Origin: Treponema peruense
GTDB taxonomy: Bacteria; Spirochaetota; Spirochaetia; Treponematales; Treponemataceae
Direction: 5' to 3'
Assembly (NCBI RefSeq): GCF_016117655.1
Contig: NZ_CP064936.1
Location: forward strand, 2,108,001 to 2,172,000
Length of the DNA: 64,000 nucleotides
The notes beneath the pieces were generated by a model that was not told the DNA's origin, did no database searches, and saw only the letters and a list, made by a program, of their open reading frames with translations. The position numbers were made by a program, and so were the translations under genes. Below are positions 8,770 through 18,527 of the stretch, in pieces; within the stretch, counting starts at the first letter, position 1, and every line of letters begins with the position of its first letter.

Positions 8770-9333
8770 ATGAAACTCAATGAACTGCAGACAGGTAAAT
8801 CTGCCAGAATAATTTCAGTCGGAGGAACAGGCGCGCTCAGACAGCATATTCTTGACATGGGAATGATTCCGGGAACAACTGTAAAAACAGTAAAATACGC
8901 GCCAATGGGTGACCCGGTCGAAGTGCGCATAAACGGATACGAACTTACTCTCAGAATTGCAGACGCTGCAAAAATAGAAATTACGCCGGTAGAAGAAGAA
9001 AGTGAAAATCTGACGCTGCAAAAAAAGCAGGAAGAAAAAATACGGATACCCGAACACCCAGGACTTGGTGAAGGCGGAAAATTCCACTCAAAAAAAGATG
9101 AAAATCCTTTGCCAGGGAGTACTGAGTTTTCTTCCCATAATCGTAACGATGTTCTTTTTTCTTTCGCTGCTTGAAGATTCGGGCTACATAGCACGCCTTG
9201 CATTGCCGCACTCGCCTCAATAAAGAGGGAGCTTGGCTTAAAATGGGCTGCACTCATTCTGGTATGGCAGTGTCTGCTTGCATGGATTGCAGCCCTTGTT
9301 GCTAACGGTATATTCAGTCTGATTGCAGCGTAA
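8770..9333 (+). pseudogene. feoA: feoA with a collapsed feoB (ferrous iron transport)
   Basis: Codons 1-76 encode a complete FeoA domain (LNELQTGKSARIISVGG, LDMGMIPGTTVKTVKYAPMGDPVEVRINGYELTLR). The frame then runs into a linker (HPGLGEGGKFHSKKDENPLP) that in treponemes precedes the FeoB GTPase. The GTPase and most membrane helices are missing. Bases 9125-9201 in a +1 frame encode SFLPIIVTMFFFLSLLEDSGYIARLA, a recognisable FeoB membrane segment. From 9202, back in the feoA frame, AALASIKRELGLKWAALILV to the stop at 9331 is the FeoB C-terminus. So at least two large deletions have removed more than 500 residues. FeoA itself could still be made, but ferrous iron uptake through this locus is dead. 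The final 20 bases overlap the convergent DUF4340 gene. Confidence 0.85.
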
Positions 9334-10216
9334 GTTCAGAAAGTTTCTTTTCGTATTTTGCAGCAATGTACTTCGACAGGGTAAACGGATATTCACCTGC
9401 CGAAGATACAGCCGTAACTTCATCTTCACCGGAATGGAATATACCGAGCGTGTATTCTGTTCCGCCTGCAAGAATTGTTACGAAAGTGTCTGCTTCTTTT
9501 GAAGGAACTTCCTCTTTCCACGAAGATACATTCAAATCGCACAACGTGTTTACCCAGTCAGTGACTTTTTTTGAGTCAAGTTTTACTGAATCTGCCAAAG
9601 CGGGTCCGGGAACCCATATTCCGTTTGCACGCACAACTTCGTATGATTCAGAAGATGTTTTTACTTTTACGGATGAAACAGTATCAGCGTCTATCTTAAA
9701 GACACGGCGGCTTCTTAAAGAATCTTCTGTTACAGAAAAAACTGTATTAAGAGCACCCTGGGCAAGCTGAACAGATTTGTTTTCGTCAAGGCTTACATAA
9801 CTCTGTGTGCTGGTAGAAGTATTTTTTCCAACGCGAATTTTTCTTAAGAGATTTCCCTTTCCATAAGCACTTACAACAACGGCAGACTCACCATCAAGAC
9901 CGTAACGTTCAGAATCATCAACTGCATTTTTTGCCACTGTTCCGAGAGTTTTTATTTCTTTAAGAGCGTTAAGCATTGAACTTACTTTGCCTTCGTCTGC
10001 AGGATAATTTTTTTCACCTACAATCCATTTTGTTCCGTCCAAAGAAATTTTAAGTGTACTTTCACCGCGCGCAATTTCTATAGAATCAATTTCCTGTTCA
10101 ACAGAAAGAGTCTGTATTTTGTTTCTTGAACCAAGTACCAGCTGAAGTGAATAAATTACTGCCAGAACTGCCACGGTCAGAAGAAGTATTGTTTTTCTTA
10201 ATGCCATTTTTGTCAT
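9314..10216 (-). CDS. DUF4340 protein of the Gld-like ABC cluster
   Basis: 300 residues with one N-terminal membrane helix (about 8-30) and an otherwise extracytoplasmic beta-rich domain typical of DUF4340. It is the last gene of a four-gene unit that runs ATPase, membrane permease, GldG-like protein, DUF4340, an order conserved in many bacteria. The exported substrate of these systems is unknown. The start lies 2 bases after the GldG-like stop, so translation is coupled. The 3' end overlaps the feoB remnant on the other strand. Confidence 0.82.
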   Translation of the reverse strand: MTKMALRKTILLLTVAVLAVIYSLQLVLGSRNKIQTLSVEQEIDSIEIARGESTLKISLDGTKWIVGEKNYPADEGKVSSMLNALKEIKTLGTVAKNAVDDSERYGLDGESAVVVSAYGKGNLLRKIRVGKNTSTSTQSYVSLDENKSVQLAQGALNTVFSVTEDSLRSRRVFKIDADTVSSVKVKTSSESYEVVRANGIWVPGPALADSVKLDSKKVTDWVNTLCDLNVSSWKEEVPSKEADTFVTILAGGTEYTLGIFHSGEDEVTAVSSAGEYPFTLSKYIAAKYEKKLSELTLQSD

Positions 10217-10218
10217 TT

Positions 10219-12303
10219 TTATTTCTCCACATTTTTGTTGTGCACAATCTGACGGCTGTCATCGGGGTTATACAAAAGCCTTATCTTTTTGCGGTGACTA
10301 CGCCTTACGAGAATAACAACAAGTCCCGACAACACTACAAGAATTGCCAGTCCGAACTGGTTGAAGAATTTTGCAAACGCTACTGCCGGTCCCGAAGAAA
10401 CACGCAGAGTGTTAAGGCTTACGTTCTTTGTGCGCATTGAACAGAAGTCAGAGTTTCCGTTCATGTAGTCAACGGCATTTCTTACAAACATGGCTACAGG
10501 TTCATCGGCTCCATCAGAAGAAATAAGCTGCCCGCTTGTAATATAGGAGGTACCGGCTACAAAAATTTTTCCGCGCTGTGTTCCCTCGGAAATATGGGAG
10601 CTTGTGCTTATTTTTGAACCGCCTTCATTTTCTGCAGAAGGATTTGCACTGTATGCACTGGTGAATTTTCCTTCGACAAGAACGGCCAGATTTTCGCTCT
10701 TCATTTTGCTTTTGTCTGCAGGAGGCTGAATATAAAGCGGACTCAGAATAAGATTGTCACTTTGTATCCAGGACTCGGGCGAACTCTTTGCAAGAACAGA
10801 AACATTCAGTGAAGGATTTTCCTGCGCTTTTGTTGCGTCAACAGCAGAAGACTGCATAAAGAGAACATAACCGAGATTTTTTGAAATAAGATTTTTCTGG
10901 TCAAGTCCGCTTTTCTGCAGCATGGGAACATAATAGAAATTCAGTTTGCCGTACTGCTGGTGATTCTGCGTAAAACAGTTTTCATCCATGACATAACCTG
11001 TTCCCGTTTCTACACCGTAAGCTGACAAAAGTTTTTCAAGTCCTGTTCTTACGGGAATATACTGTGGCTGCTGGTAATAGGCGTTTTGTCCCGAAGGCAT
11101 TACGACATTGTAAGAATCCATAAAGAACATTACATTTCCACCGCGCATTACAAACTGGTCAATCTTGTAAAGTTCATCATCAGAGAACGAAGATTTTGGT
11201 CCGTTGATTATGATTGTAGAAACACCCGCAGGAATTTCAGATTCGGCAAGTGCAAGTTCTTCAAGCGAGTAAATGTCGCCAAGAAGACTTTTGAACGGAG
11301 CAGCACCGTTTTGTGCATCGTCAAGTGAAAGTTCCCCATGTCCTGTTATGTAAGCGATAGGTGCAGTCTTTGCAACAAGAGCCTGTACACTGTCAGAAAT
11401 ATTCTGTTCAAGGGAGTCAAGGCCTGTTATCACATACTGGAAAATCATGTTCTGCATCTTAAGCGGAACAACCCTGAACTTGTCTGCGCATTCAAGAACA
11501 AGACCTATTGAACCCGTCTGAGTTTTTCCTGAATCGTCCTGCCAGCTTACAGACTGTATTCCGTATTTGGAAGAAAGTTCCTGTGCCGTCTGTGAGTCGG
11601 GATTAACCGAAGCAAATTCTATTTTACCGCGATAACGTCCGTTTACGCTTTCCCAGGCTTTTTTTACGGCAGAATCAATTTCTGAAAATCCGCCTATTCC
11701 AAAAGAAGAAAGCGCTTCTGTCTTGTAGAGCGTAAGTGTTACCTTGTCTGAAAGTCCCGAAAGCGCATTTGTATTTGAAATAAGCCGTCCGATTGTCGTA
11801 GTAATTTTATATTCAAGACCGTCACTCGAAGTAACTGAGTCCAGTGTTTCTATCTGGTCGGCATAAGTTATTGCAAGACCCATGTATGCATTTTTGAAAC
11901 CCAGTTCGTTGTCCTTTACTTCGCGTATCTGTATCTGGTTCAAACCGTAGTTCCGGGCAAGCGTCTGGTTTTCACTTTTGTTCATGTCAAAATATTCGCA
12001 GCTGAAGTTTGAATTGGCCGCATTTTTGTACTCGCCGAGAATGTCGTTAACATACTGCTGCACACCTGAATAAGGCGCCGGAAGATTTGACGAAAAGAAA
12101 ACTTTTATTCCCAAAGGTTCTTCAAGTGAAGAAACAACTTCGCGACTTGATTCAGAAAGAGAATACGAATGTGCTCCGGTAAGGTCTATTCTGAAAAAGG
12201 CTCTGGAAGCTACAAGATTTGCAAGTACAAGGACTGCCACAAACAGCCAGAAATCGCTGGCAGGACTTTTTATCCATGAAATAAATTTATTCTGTTTTTT
12301 CAT
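10219..12303 (-). CDS. GldG-like ABC-associated extracytoplasmic protein
   Basis: 694 residues with a membrane helix near each end (about 18-38 and 655-677) and a large extracytoplasmic region between them. This is the architecture of the GldG/ABC-type uncharacterised family (PF09822). The central part includes IAYITGHGELSL and the IIINGPKSSFSDDELYKIDQFV segment, typical of the glutamine-amidotransferase-like fold in this family. It sits 5 bases downstream of the permease gene and probably acts with it as an auxiliary subunit. Function beyond that is inferred from the gliding-motility GldFG pair of Bacteroidota; no gliding is implied here. Confidence 0.85.
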   Translation of the reverse strand: MKKQNKFISWIKSPASDFWLFVAVLVLANLVASRAFFRIDLTGAHSYSLSESSREVVSSLEEPLGIKVFFSSNLPAPYSGVQQYVNDILGEYKNAANSNFSCEYFDMNKSENQTLARNYGLNQIQIREVKDNELGFKNAYMGLAITYADQIETLDSVTSSDGLEYKITTTIGRLISNTNALSGLSDKVTLTLYKTEALSSFGIGGFSEIDSAVKKAWESVNGRYRGKIEFASVNPDSQTAQELSSKYGIQSVSWQDDSGKTQTGSIGLVLECADKFRVVPLKMQNMIFQYVITGLDSLEQNISDSVQALVAKTAPIAYITGHGELSLDDAQNGAAPFKSLLGDIYSLEELALAESEIPAGVSTIIINGPKSSFSDDELYKIDQFVMRGGNVMFFMDSYNVVMPSGQNAYYQQPQYIPVRTGLEKLLSAYGVETGTGYVMDENCFTQNHQQYGKLNFYYVPMLQKSGLDQKNLISKNLGYVLFMQSSAVDATKAQENPSLNVSVLAKSSPESWIQSDNLILSPLYIQPPADKSKMKSENLAVLVEGKFTSAYSANPSAENEGGSKISTSSHISEGTQRGKIFVAGTSYITSGQLISSDGADEPVAMFVRNAVDYMNGNSDFCSMRTKNVSLNTLRVSSGPAVAFAKFFNQFGLAILVVLSGLVVILVRRSHRKKIRLLYNPDDSRQIVHNKNVEK

Positions 12304-12308
12304 ATTAA

Positions 12309-13058
12309 TCAGTTTTTCCTCTCATTCCGGATTGTGCGCACAGTCATGGCAATAAACAGTGCTGTTAATGAAACAAAGTAAAGAACGTCCCTTGAGTCAA
12401 CTATTCCTCTCGAAACAGAAAGAAAATGTCCCGAAGCCGAAATAAACGAAACAAGTTTAACAACAGGCCCCGGAAGAAAAATTGAAAAGGAACTTATCAT
12501 TGTAAGTACAATGCAGAGTGCAAAGGCAAGAAAGAATGCAATTATCTGGTTTTTCGTCACTGAAGAAGCAAAAACTCCTATCGCACTGAACGCTGCTATC
12601 AGAAATACTGCACCAAGGTATCCGCCTATTACAGGACCGGCATCAGGTGAACCGAACACGGCGCAGGTTACTGCATAAAAGAGAGTCGGTACCAGAAGTG
12701 AAATTCCTGAAACAAAAGAAGCAAGATACTTTCCTGCAACAATATCAGTTACCTTAACGGGAAGAGTCACGAGAGTTTCCATTGTACCGGTACGCTTTTC
12801 ATCACTGAACACGCGCATAGTAAGAGCTGGAATAAAAAAGCTCAGAAAAATCGGCAGCATCTCAAAAAAGTTTCTGAGTTCTGCACGCTTAACGATAAAA
12901 AATGTAGAAAAGAAAACCAGTCCCGAAAATATAAGAAAAAGCGCTGTTACGATATATGCAATGGGACTCGTAAAATAAGCTGCAAGCTCGCGCTTCATTA
13001 TGACAGACCAGGTTCTTTTCCCTGTTGAATTATTTTTACCCGACGAATTATTTTTCAT
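12309..13058 (-). CDS. ABC-2 type permease (GldF-like)
   Basis: 249 residues with about six membrane helices. The sequence begins with a charged, Asn/Ser-rich tail, then WSVIMKRELAAYFTSPIAYI, the classic start of ABC-2/GldF permeases, and contains FSDEKRTGTMETLVTLPV, the coupling segment that meets the ATPase. The ATG overlaps the stop of the ATPase gene by 4 bases. Together they form an exporter or membrane-remodelling complex in the inner membrane. Confidence 0.88.
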   Translation of the reverse strand: MKNNSSGKNNSTGKRTWSVIMKRELAAYFTSPIAYIVTALFLIFSGLVFFSTFFIVKRAELRNFFEMLPIFLSFFIPALTMRVFSDEKRTGTMETLVTLPVKVTDIVAGKYLASFVSGISLLVPTLFYAVTCAVFGSPDAGPVIGGYLGAVFLIAAFSAIGVFASSVTKNQIIAFFLAFALCIVLTMISSFSIFLPGPVVKLVSFISASGHFLSVSRGIVDSRDVLYFVSLTALFIAMTVRTIRNERKN

Positions 13059-13990
13059 ACGTTTCCTCCTAAGGTAAGGCTTCTGAACACATCTTCCAGA
13101 CTGTTTCTGCGCATCTCAAGAGAATAAAGATTCCAGTTCTTTGAGACAACGGTGCGGGCAATCTGCGGCAGAACGGACTGGCCGGCAGTCGGGTCAAGTG
13201 AAAGTTCGGCACAAAGCTTCTGCTCCTGTTCCTTTACGGTGCATCCCCTTACGCCTTCAACTGCAGACAGCACTTCTTTTACCTGGAGCGCTTCACTTCC
13301 GTCAAGTGTAAGAGTTACAACAGACGCGTTTCCGTAATGTTCGCGGAGTTCTTCTGTAGGACTGTCGGCGACCTTTTTTCCGCCTGAAATAATAATTACC
13401 CGGTCACAGAGCATTTCTACTTCGCTCAGAATGTGTGTGGAAATAATGACGGTTCTTGTTTCACCGATTTTTTTAATAAGAGCGCGTACTTCAGAAACCT
13501 GATTCGGGTCAAGTCCGCTGGTAGGTTCGTCAAGAATAAGAATTTCGGGATCACCCATAAGTGCGTGTGCAAGTCCGACACGCTGCTTATTTCCGCGTGA
13601 AAGGTCCCCGATGTTTTTGTGCATTACTTCGGAAAGCCCGCATACATCTGCCAGGTGCGGAACCTTTTCTGAAGCATCCACCCCTTCGATTCCGGCAACA
13701 TATTCAAGATAGTCTGCCACAATCATATCGCTGTACAAAGGCGCCGACTCAGGCATATAACCTATTCTGCGCTTTGTTTCAACAGGATTCTTTACTACAT
13801 CAAGCCCGTCCACTTCGACAGTTCCCGACGTTGGTTCAAGATATCCCGTTATCATTCTCATTGTCGTTGTCTTTCCGGCGCCGTTCGGTCCAAGAAGCCC
13901 GACAATTTCCCCCGTTTTTATGGAGAAACTGATGTCATCTACTGCACGGAAATCACCGAAAACACGGGAAACATGCTTTACCTCAATCAT
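13055..13990 (-). CDS. ABC transporter ATP-binding protein (GldA-like)
   Basis: 311 residues. Walker A GPNGAGKTT is at 34-42, the signature LSRGNKQ at 130-136, Walker B LILDEP at 151-156, and the switch His is in STHILSE near 184. A C-terminal extension of about 90 residues follows, as in drug-resistance and GldA-type ATPases. The signature has R in place of the usual second G, a common variation in this subfamily. First gene of the four-gene cluster; its upstream 185 bases are shared with the divergent dnaE gene and should hold both promoters. Confidence 0.9.
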   Translation of the reverse strand: MIEVKHVSRVFGDFRAVDDISFSIKTGEIVGLLGPNGAGKTTTMRMITGYLEPTSGTVEVDGLDVVKNPVETKRRIGYMPESAPLYSDMIVADYLEYVAGIEGVDASEKVPHLADVCGLSEVMHKNIGDLSRGNKQRVGLAHALMGDPEILILDEPTSGLDPNQVSEVRALIKKIGETRTVIISTHILSEVEMLCDRVIIISGGKKVADSPTEELREHYGNASVVTLTLDGSEALQVKEVLSAVEGVRGCTVKEQEQKLCAELSLDPTAGQSVLPQIARTVVSKNWNLYSLEMRRNSLEDVFRSLTLGGNV

Positions 13991-14175
13991 TTTTTTAAGC
14001 TCCAGTACTTTTTTTTAGTTTGTCTTTAATAATACGAAAACAAACCAATTTTGAAAAGGTTAAAGTTCAGCAGGTGTTTTCTTCTTTAATATAAAACCGG
14101 CACCATTCGGACGGAATTTTTATACCCGGCCGTTTCTGACTGTTCAGACCTCTTTTTTTTCGTTAAAATACCTTT

Positions 14176-17100
14176 ATGGCTGATATTCATATTTTCCCGG
14201 ATGCTCCGGAAGGCACACCCGAAAGCAAATTCGTTCATCTGCACGTACATTCAGACTATTCTCTCCTGGACGGCGCAAGCAAAATAGACACTCTTATAGC
14301 AAGGGCAAAGGAACTGCGTATGCCGGCACTGGCCCTTACCGACCACGGAAACATGTACGGTGTCCTTAACTTTGAGCATATCTGTCATGCAAACGGAATC
14401 AATCCTCTTTGCGGCGAAGAATTTTATGTTGCAGAAGGCGACCATACAGAACACGAAGAAATTCCTTATTCAAAAAACGGAAAAAAATCCTACTATTATC
14501 ACCTCATTCTCATTGCGCAGAATGACACTGGCTATAAAAACCTAAGCTGGCTTTCTTCAATTGCATTTACGGAAGGAATGTACTACAAGCCCAGAATTGA
14601 CTTTAAGCTTCTGGAAAAATACCACGAAGGGCTTATCTGTCTTTCGGCATGTATCCAGGGCGAAATTCCAAAGGCACTGCTGTTCAACGACTTTAAGCGT
14701 GCAGAAGAAACAGCACTCAAGTACAAAAATCTGTTTGGCCCCGACCGCTTTTACATTGAACTTCAGGATCACGGGATTGCAGAACAAAAGGAAGTTGCAC
14801 CCAAACTCATTGAACTGGCACACAAACTGAATATTCCACTGGTAGTAACAAACGACATCCACTACTGCAGGCGTGAAGATGCAGAGGCTCAGGACGCACT
14901 TATCTGCATAGGAACAAAGAAAAGCCTTAAGGACCCCAACAGAATGCGCTTTCAGGGCGACAACTGGTACATGAAGACAGAGCAGGAAATGGCATCACTC
15001 TTTCCGGAATGCCCCGAAGCTGTTTCAAACACGCTCAAAATCGCTTCGATGTGCAATCTTACGATACACCAGTACAAAACCCAGGAACTCAAGAACTGTC
15101 TTCCGGTTTACAAAATACCCAAAGAATTTGTTTCACAGGATGCATTTGTTCTTCATCTTGTCCAAAAAGGCCTCCGAAACCGTTACGAAAAAATTACGCC
15201 CGAAATTGTAGAACGCGCCATGTACGAGTTGGGAATCATTTTCAAAATGGGATTTTCGGGCTACTTTCTTATCGTTTGGGAATTCATCAACTGGTCAAAA
15301 AACAACGGCATTCCCATAGGACCGGGACGCGGTTCGGGAGCAGGTTCACTGGTAGCATACGCAATGACCATTACCGACATTGACCCGTTCCGCTACAAGC
15401 TTATCTTTGAACGCTTCCTTAACCCTGAACGAATCTCAATGCCGGACTTTGACGTTGACATGGACTTCGAATTCCGCCAGAGAATCATTGAGCATACAAA
15501 GGAATGGTACGGTGAGCCACAGGTCGGTCACATTGTCACTTTCGGAACACTCAAGGCTAAACAGGTTATAGCAGATGTTGGCCGCGTTCTGGACATTCCG
15601 CTTTCAGAAGTAAACATGCTCAAAAAGTGCATCCCCGACAACCCAAAGGCAACACTCAAGTCTGCATTTTCTGAACCGACCGAAAAGTTCCCTGACGGCG
15701 GCCAGCTTATTCCGTACAAGGATGACCCGCGCTACAAGGAACTGTTCCGCCTGGCCTTCAAGCTCGAAAACGTAAACCGCAATACAGGTCTTCACGCTTC
15801 GGGTATGGTAATCGGTCTTACAGAACTTCCCAACTGGGCTCCTGTTTTCAAAGACGCAAAGACAGGAAAAAAAGCCGTCCAGTACACAATGGACATAATT
15901 GAACCGTGCGGTCTCGTTAAGTTTGACTATCTTGGACTCAAAACGCTTTCACTCATACGTTATGCCGAAAATATAATCAACAAACACAAAAAAAGCGGTG
16001 AACCGGTCTTTAGCGCAGAAAAAGTAAGCGACACCGACCAGAAAACATTTGATCTGTTCAGCCGCGGTGACACTGTTGCCGTATTCCAGTTTGAATCACC
16101 AGGAATGCAGAAAATCCTGCGACAGGCAAAACCTCAGTGCATAGAAGAGCTTGTTGCCTTGAACGCACTTTACCGCCCGGGACCGCTTGACTACATTCCG
16201 CAGTATATTGAAGGAAAATGGCATCCCGAAACCATACACTACCCCGATCCCTGTCTGGAAGATATTCTTAAGGAAACATACGGCGTTATGGTTTACCAGG
16301 AACAGGTTATGCAGGTTGCACAGAAAATAGCCGGATTCTCGCTTGGTGGAGCAGACATGCTGCGCCGTGCCATGGGAAAAAAGAAACCCGAAGTTCTTAT
16401 GGGCAAAAAAGTAGAATTCGAAGAGGGAGCAATAAAACAGGGCTTTACGAAAGAACATGCAGACGAAATTTTCGACATTATGGTTCCTTTTGCCGGATAC
16501 GGATTCAACAAGTCCCATGCTGCTGCATATTCTGTTGTAGCATACAGAACAGGCTGGCTTAAGGCAAATAAACCTGCCGAATTTATGGCAGCAAACCTTA
16601 CAAACGAAATTACTTCAACAGACAAAATTCCTGTTTATATTGAAGAAGCAAGAAAAATGGGAATTGCAGTTGACCCGCCTGATGTAAACCGTTCAGATTC
16701 AATATTCGACGTAGTTGACGGTCGCATTGTTTTTGGTCTTATGGGAATAAAGGGAATGGGACAGAATGCCGCCGAAGCAATTGTAAAAGAACGCGAGACA
16801 AACGGTCCCTACAAAACATTCATTGACTTTCTTGACAGAATTGACCTCAAGGACGTTAACAAAAAAGCCATAGAAGTTCTTATAAAAACAGGCGGATTCG
16901 ATCATCTGGACAAAAACCGCGCGACACTGGTTGCAAACTTTGAACAGGCCATCGCATATATAGAAAAAAAACAGGAAAGCACTGCATACGGCCAGGGAAG
17001 TCTTTTTGAAGCTGCAGGAGAAAAAGAATTTGCAGACTTCGTTTACCAGGACGTAGAAGAATATCCTAAAATGGAACTGCTCAACATTGAAAAGGATCTC

Positions 17101-17769
17101 ATAGGCTGCTTCGTTTCGGGACATCCGCTTGACGACTGGAAAGACGCCATAGAAAAGTGCGTTACATGCAACAGTGACAACATAGACCGCTGCGCAAAAA
17201 TTGCAGAATCAGAAAAACAGGCTCTTGAAGCCAGCGGAAAAAACCAGTGGCAGGCAAGAAAAAATGCAGGCAGATCTTACATTGCAATGGGAATAATCCA
17301 GGATCTGCGCATAATTACGACAAAAAAAAGCGGAAAACTCATGGCGTTTGCAAAGCTTTCTGACTTTAAAAATTCAATTGACCTTACATTTTTTCCGCAG
17401 ACTTGGGAAGCAATGAAAGATAAAATTGTCAACGAAGGAATTTATGCCTTTAAGGGAAAAGTGGACGGTTCCAGGGAGACGCCAAGCTTCCTGGTAGATT
17501 CAATTGAAGATCCGGCGCAGCTGCAACAGAAGAGCATAACAAATGTTCATATCCAGGTAGAAAGCGGTTTCAAATCTGTAAAAGAAATTGCGCCCCTGCG
17601 TGATTTTTTATTTGGCGGTCAGGGCAATTGTTATGTATATTTTCATATAGACATCGGCGGAAAAATGTACATCATCAAAGCGAATACGCAGATGAACGTA
17701 CCGTGTACTCCCGAATTTCTGAATGATCTGCGGGAAACAAAATGCGTAAAAGATGTCTGGGTTGATTAA
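14176..17769 (+). CDS. dnaE: DNA polymerase III alpha subunit
   Basis: 1197 residues, the DnaE1 length class. The N-terminal PHP domain begins HLHVHSDYSLLDG (from residue 21) with DHGNMYG, and keeps the His/Asp metal ligands. The polymerase acid triad appears in GPGRGSGAGSL and PDFDVDMD (near residue 422). Helix-hairpin-helix, beta-clamp-binding and OB-fold parts follow, the OB fold near residues 1030-1110 (YIAMGIIQDLRII...). It is the replicative polymerase. The ATG has no strong Shine-Dalgarno sequence; a possible -10 TAAAAT lies about 10 bases upstream, so the leader may be very short. No intein or frameshift was seen. Confidence 0.96.
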   Translation: MADIHIFPDAPEGTPESKFVHLHVHSDYSLLDGASKIDTLIARAKELRMPALALTDHGNMYGVLNFEHICHANGINPLCGEEFYVAEGDHTEHEEIPYSKNGKKSYYYHLILIAQNDTGYKNLSWLSSIAFTEGMYYKPRIDFKLLEKYHEGLICLSACIQGEIPKALLFNDFKRAEETALKYKNLFGPDRFYIELQDHGIAEQKEVAPKLIELAHKLNIPLVVTNDIHYCRREDAEAQDALICIGTKKSLKDPNRMRFQGDNWYMKTEQEMASLFPECPEAVSNTLKIASMCNLTIHQYKTQELKNCLPVYKIPKEFVSQDAFVLHLVQKGLRNRYEKITPEIVERAMYELGIIFKMGFSGYFLIVWEFINWSKNNGIPIGPGRGSGAGSLVAYAMTITDIDPFRYKLIFERFLNPERISMPDFDVDMDFEFRQRIIEHTKEWYGEPQVGHIVTFGTLKAKQVIADVGRVLDIPLSEVNMLKKCIPDNPKATLKSAFSEPTEKFPDGGQLIPYKDDPRYKELFRLAFKLENVNRNTGLHASGMVIGLTELPNWAPVFKDAKTGKKAVQYTMDIIEPCGLVKFDYLGLKTLSLIRYAENIINKHKKSGEPVFSAEKVSDTDQKTFDLFSRGDTVAVFQFESPGMQKILRQAKPQCIEELVALNALYRPGPLDYIPQYIEGKWHPETIHYPDPCLEDILKETYGVMVYQEQVMQVAQKIAGFSLGGADMLRRAMGKKKPEVLMGKKVEFEEGAIKQGFTKEHADEIFDIMVPFAGYGFNKSHAAAYSVVAYRTGWLKANKPAEFMAANLTNEITSTDKIPVYIEEARKMGIAVDPPDVNRSDSIFDVVDGRIVFGLMGIKGMGQNAAEAIVKERETNGPYKTFIDFLDRIDLKDVNKKAIEVLIKTGGFDHLDKNRATLVANFEQAIAYIEKKQESTAYGQGSLFEAAGEKEFADFVYQDVEEYPKMELLNIEKDLIGCFVSGHPLDDWKDAIEKCVTCNSDNIDRCAKIAESEKQALEASGKNQWQARKNAGRSYIAMGIIQDLRIITTKKSGKLMAFAKLSDFKNSIDLTFFPQTWEAMKDKIVNEGIYAFKGKVDGSRETPSFLVDSIEDPAQLQQKSITNVHIQVESGFKSVKEIAPLRDFLFGGQGNCYVYFHIDIGGKMYIIKANTQMNVPCTPEFLNDLRETKCVKDVWVD

Positions 17770-17805
17770 TATCGCTGATGCCGTCAAACAACATCATCGA
17801 TATTT

Positions 17806-17845
17806 GAAAGTTTCTAAGGCAAACTAGTTTGCTTTAGAAACTTTC
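17806..17845. repeat. Long perfect-stem hairpin between dnaE and the YggT gene
   Basis: A 19-base arm beginning GAAAGTTTCTAAGG pairs with its complement ending CTTTAGAAACTTTC (one G-T pair) with a two-base loop. There is no T run after it, so it is not a standard terminator; it may be a processing or RNA-stability element, or a stray palindromic repeat. Confidence 0.7.
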
Positions 17846-17865
17846 ACTTGGTTTATGGAGCATTT

Positions 17866-18519
17866 ATGGTACTTTCTTACATTTTTACTTTCCTTTCAAC
17901 GCTGGTTTCGATTTACACAATTATGTGTTTTCTAAGAATAATTTTCACATGGATTCCGTCTCTTTCATACAGCAAAGCAGCGCGTTTCCTTGCGGCAGTC
18001 TGTGACCCTTACCTTAATTTTTTCAGGCGCATCAGATGGCTTACAATAGGAAACCTTGACTTTAGCCCTGCCCTGGCTCTTTGTATACTTGGAGCCGGAA
18101 CATCAATATTCGGTTCACTGGCAAGAGGCCGCGTATTTTCTTTTTCACGCATTTTGATAATGATTGTAGAAGCACTCTGGTCAATAGGCCAGTCCCTGCT
18201 TACATTCCTTATTCTTACGCTTGCAATAAGGCTCATAATTCTTCTCGTAACAGAAAGCAGAAACAAAAGAAATTCCGCTTCTTACAGCTACGACTTCAAC
18301 AGTTACAACCGCCAGTCTTCGGGCAGTTACATACTTGAAGCGCTCGACCGTTCACTTTCGCCAATCGTATACACAATAGCCGGCACGTTTACACGCGGAA
18401 CACAGCCTTCGTTCAAAAAAGCCCTTATAATCAGCGTATGTACACTTATTGCAGCCGAAATTCTTCTTATTCCCATTCTTAATCTTCTGATTGGTGCAAT
18501 TGCACTTATTCCGTTCTAG
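17866..18519 (+). CDS. YggT-family membrane protein
   Basis: 217 residues with two YGGT repeats. The first has LRIIFTWIPSLSYSKAARFLAAVCDPYLNFFRRI (shown in parts: LRIIFTWIPS, CDPYLNFFRRI); the second is LDRSLSPIVYTIAG. Each repeat is framed by membrane helices. The family is inner-membrane and in some bacteria is linked to cell division or osmotic stress; the role here is not known. I chose the ATG at 17866 because GGAG lies 5 bases upstream; a TTG 18 bases earlier is also open. recG follows after 8 bases, so the two are likely co-transcribed. Confidence 0.78.
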   Translation: MVLSYIFTFLSTLVSIYTIMCFLRIIFTWIPSLSYSKAARFLAAVCDPYLNFFRRIRWLTIGNLDFSPALALCILGAGTSIFGSLARGRVFSFSRILIMIVEALWSIGQSLLTFLILTLAIRLIILLVTESRNKRNSASYSYDFNSYNRQSSGSYILEALDRSLSPIVYTIAGTFTRGTQPSFKKALIISVCTLIAAEILLIPILNLLIGAIALIPF

Positions 18520-18527
18520 GATTTGCC

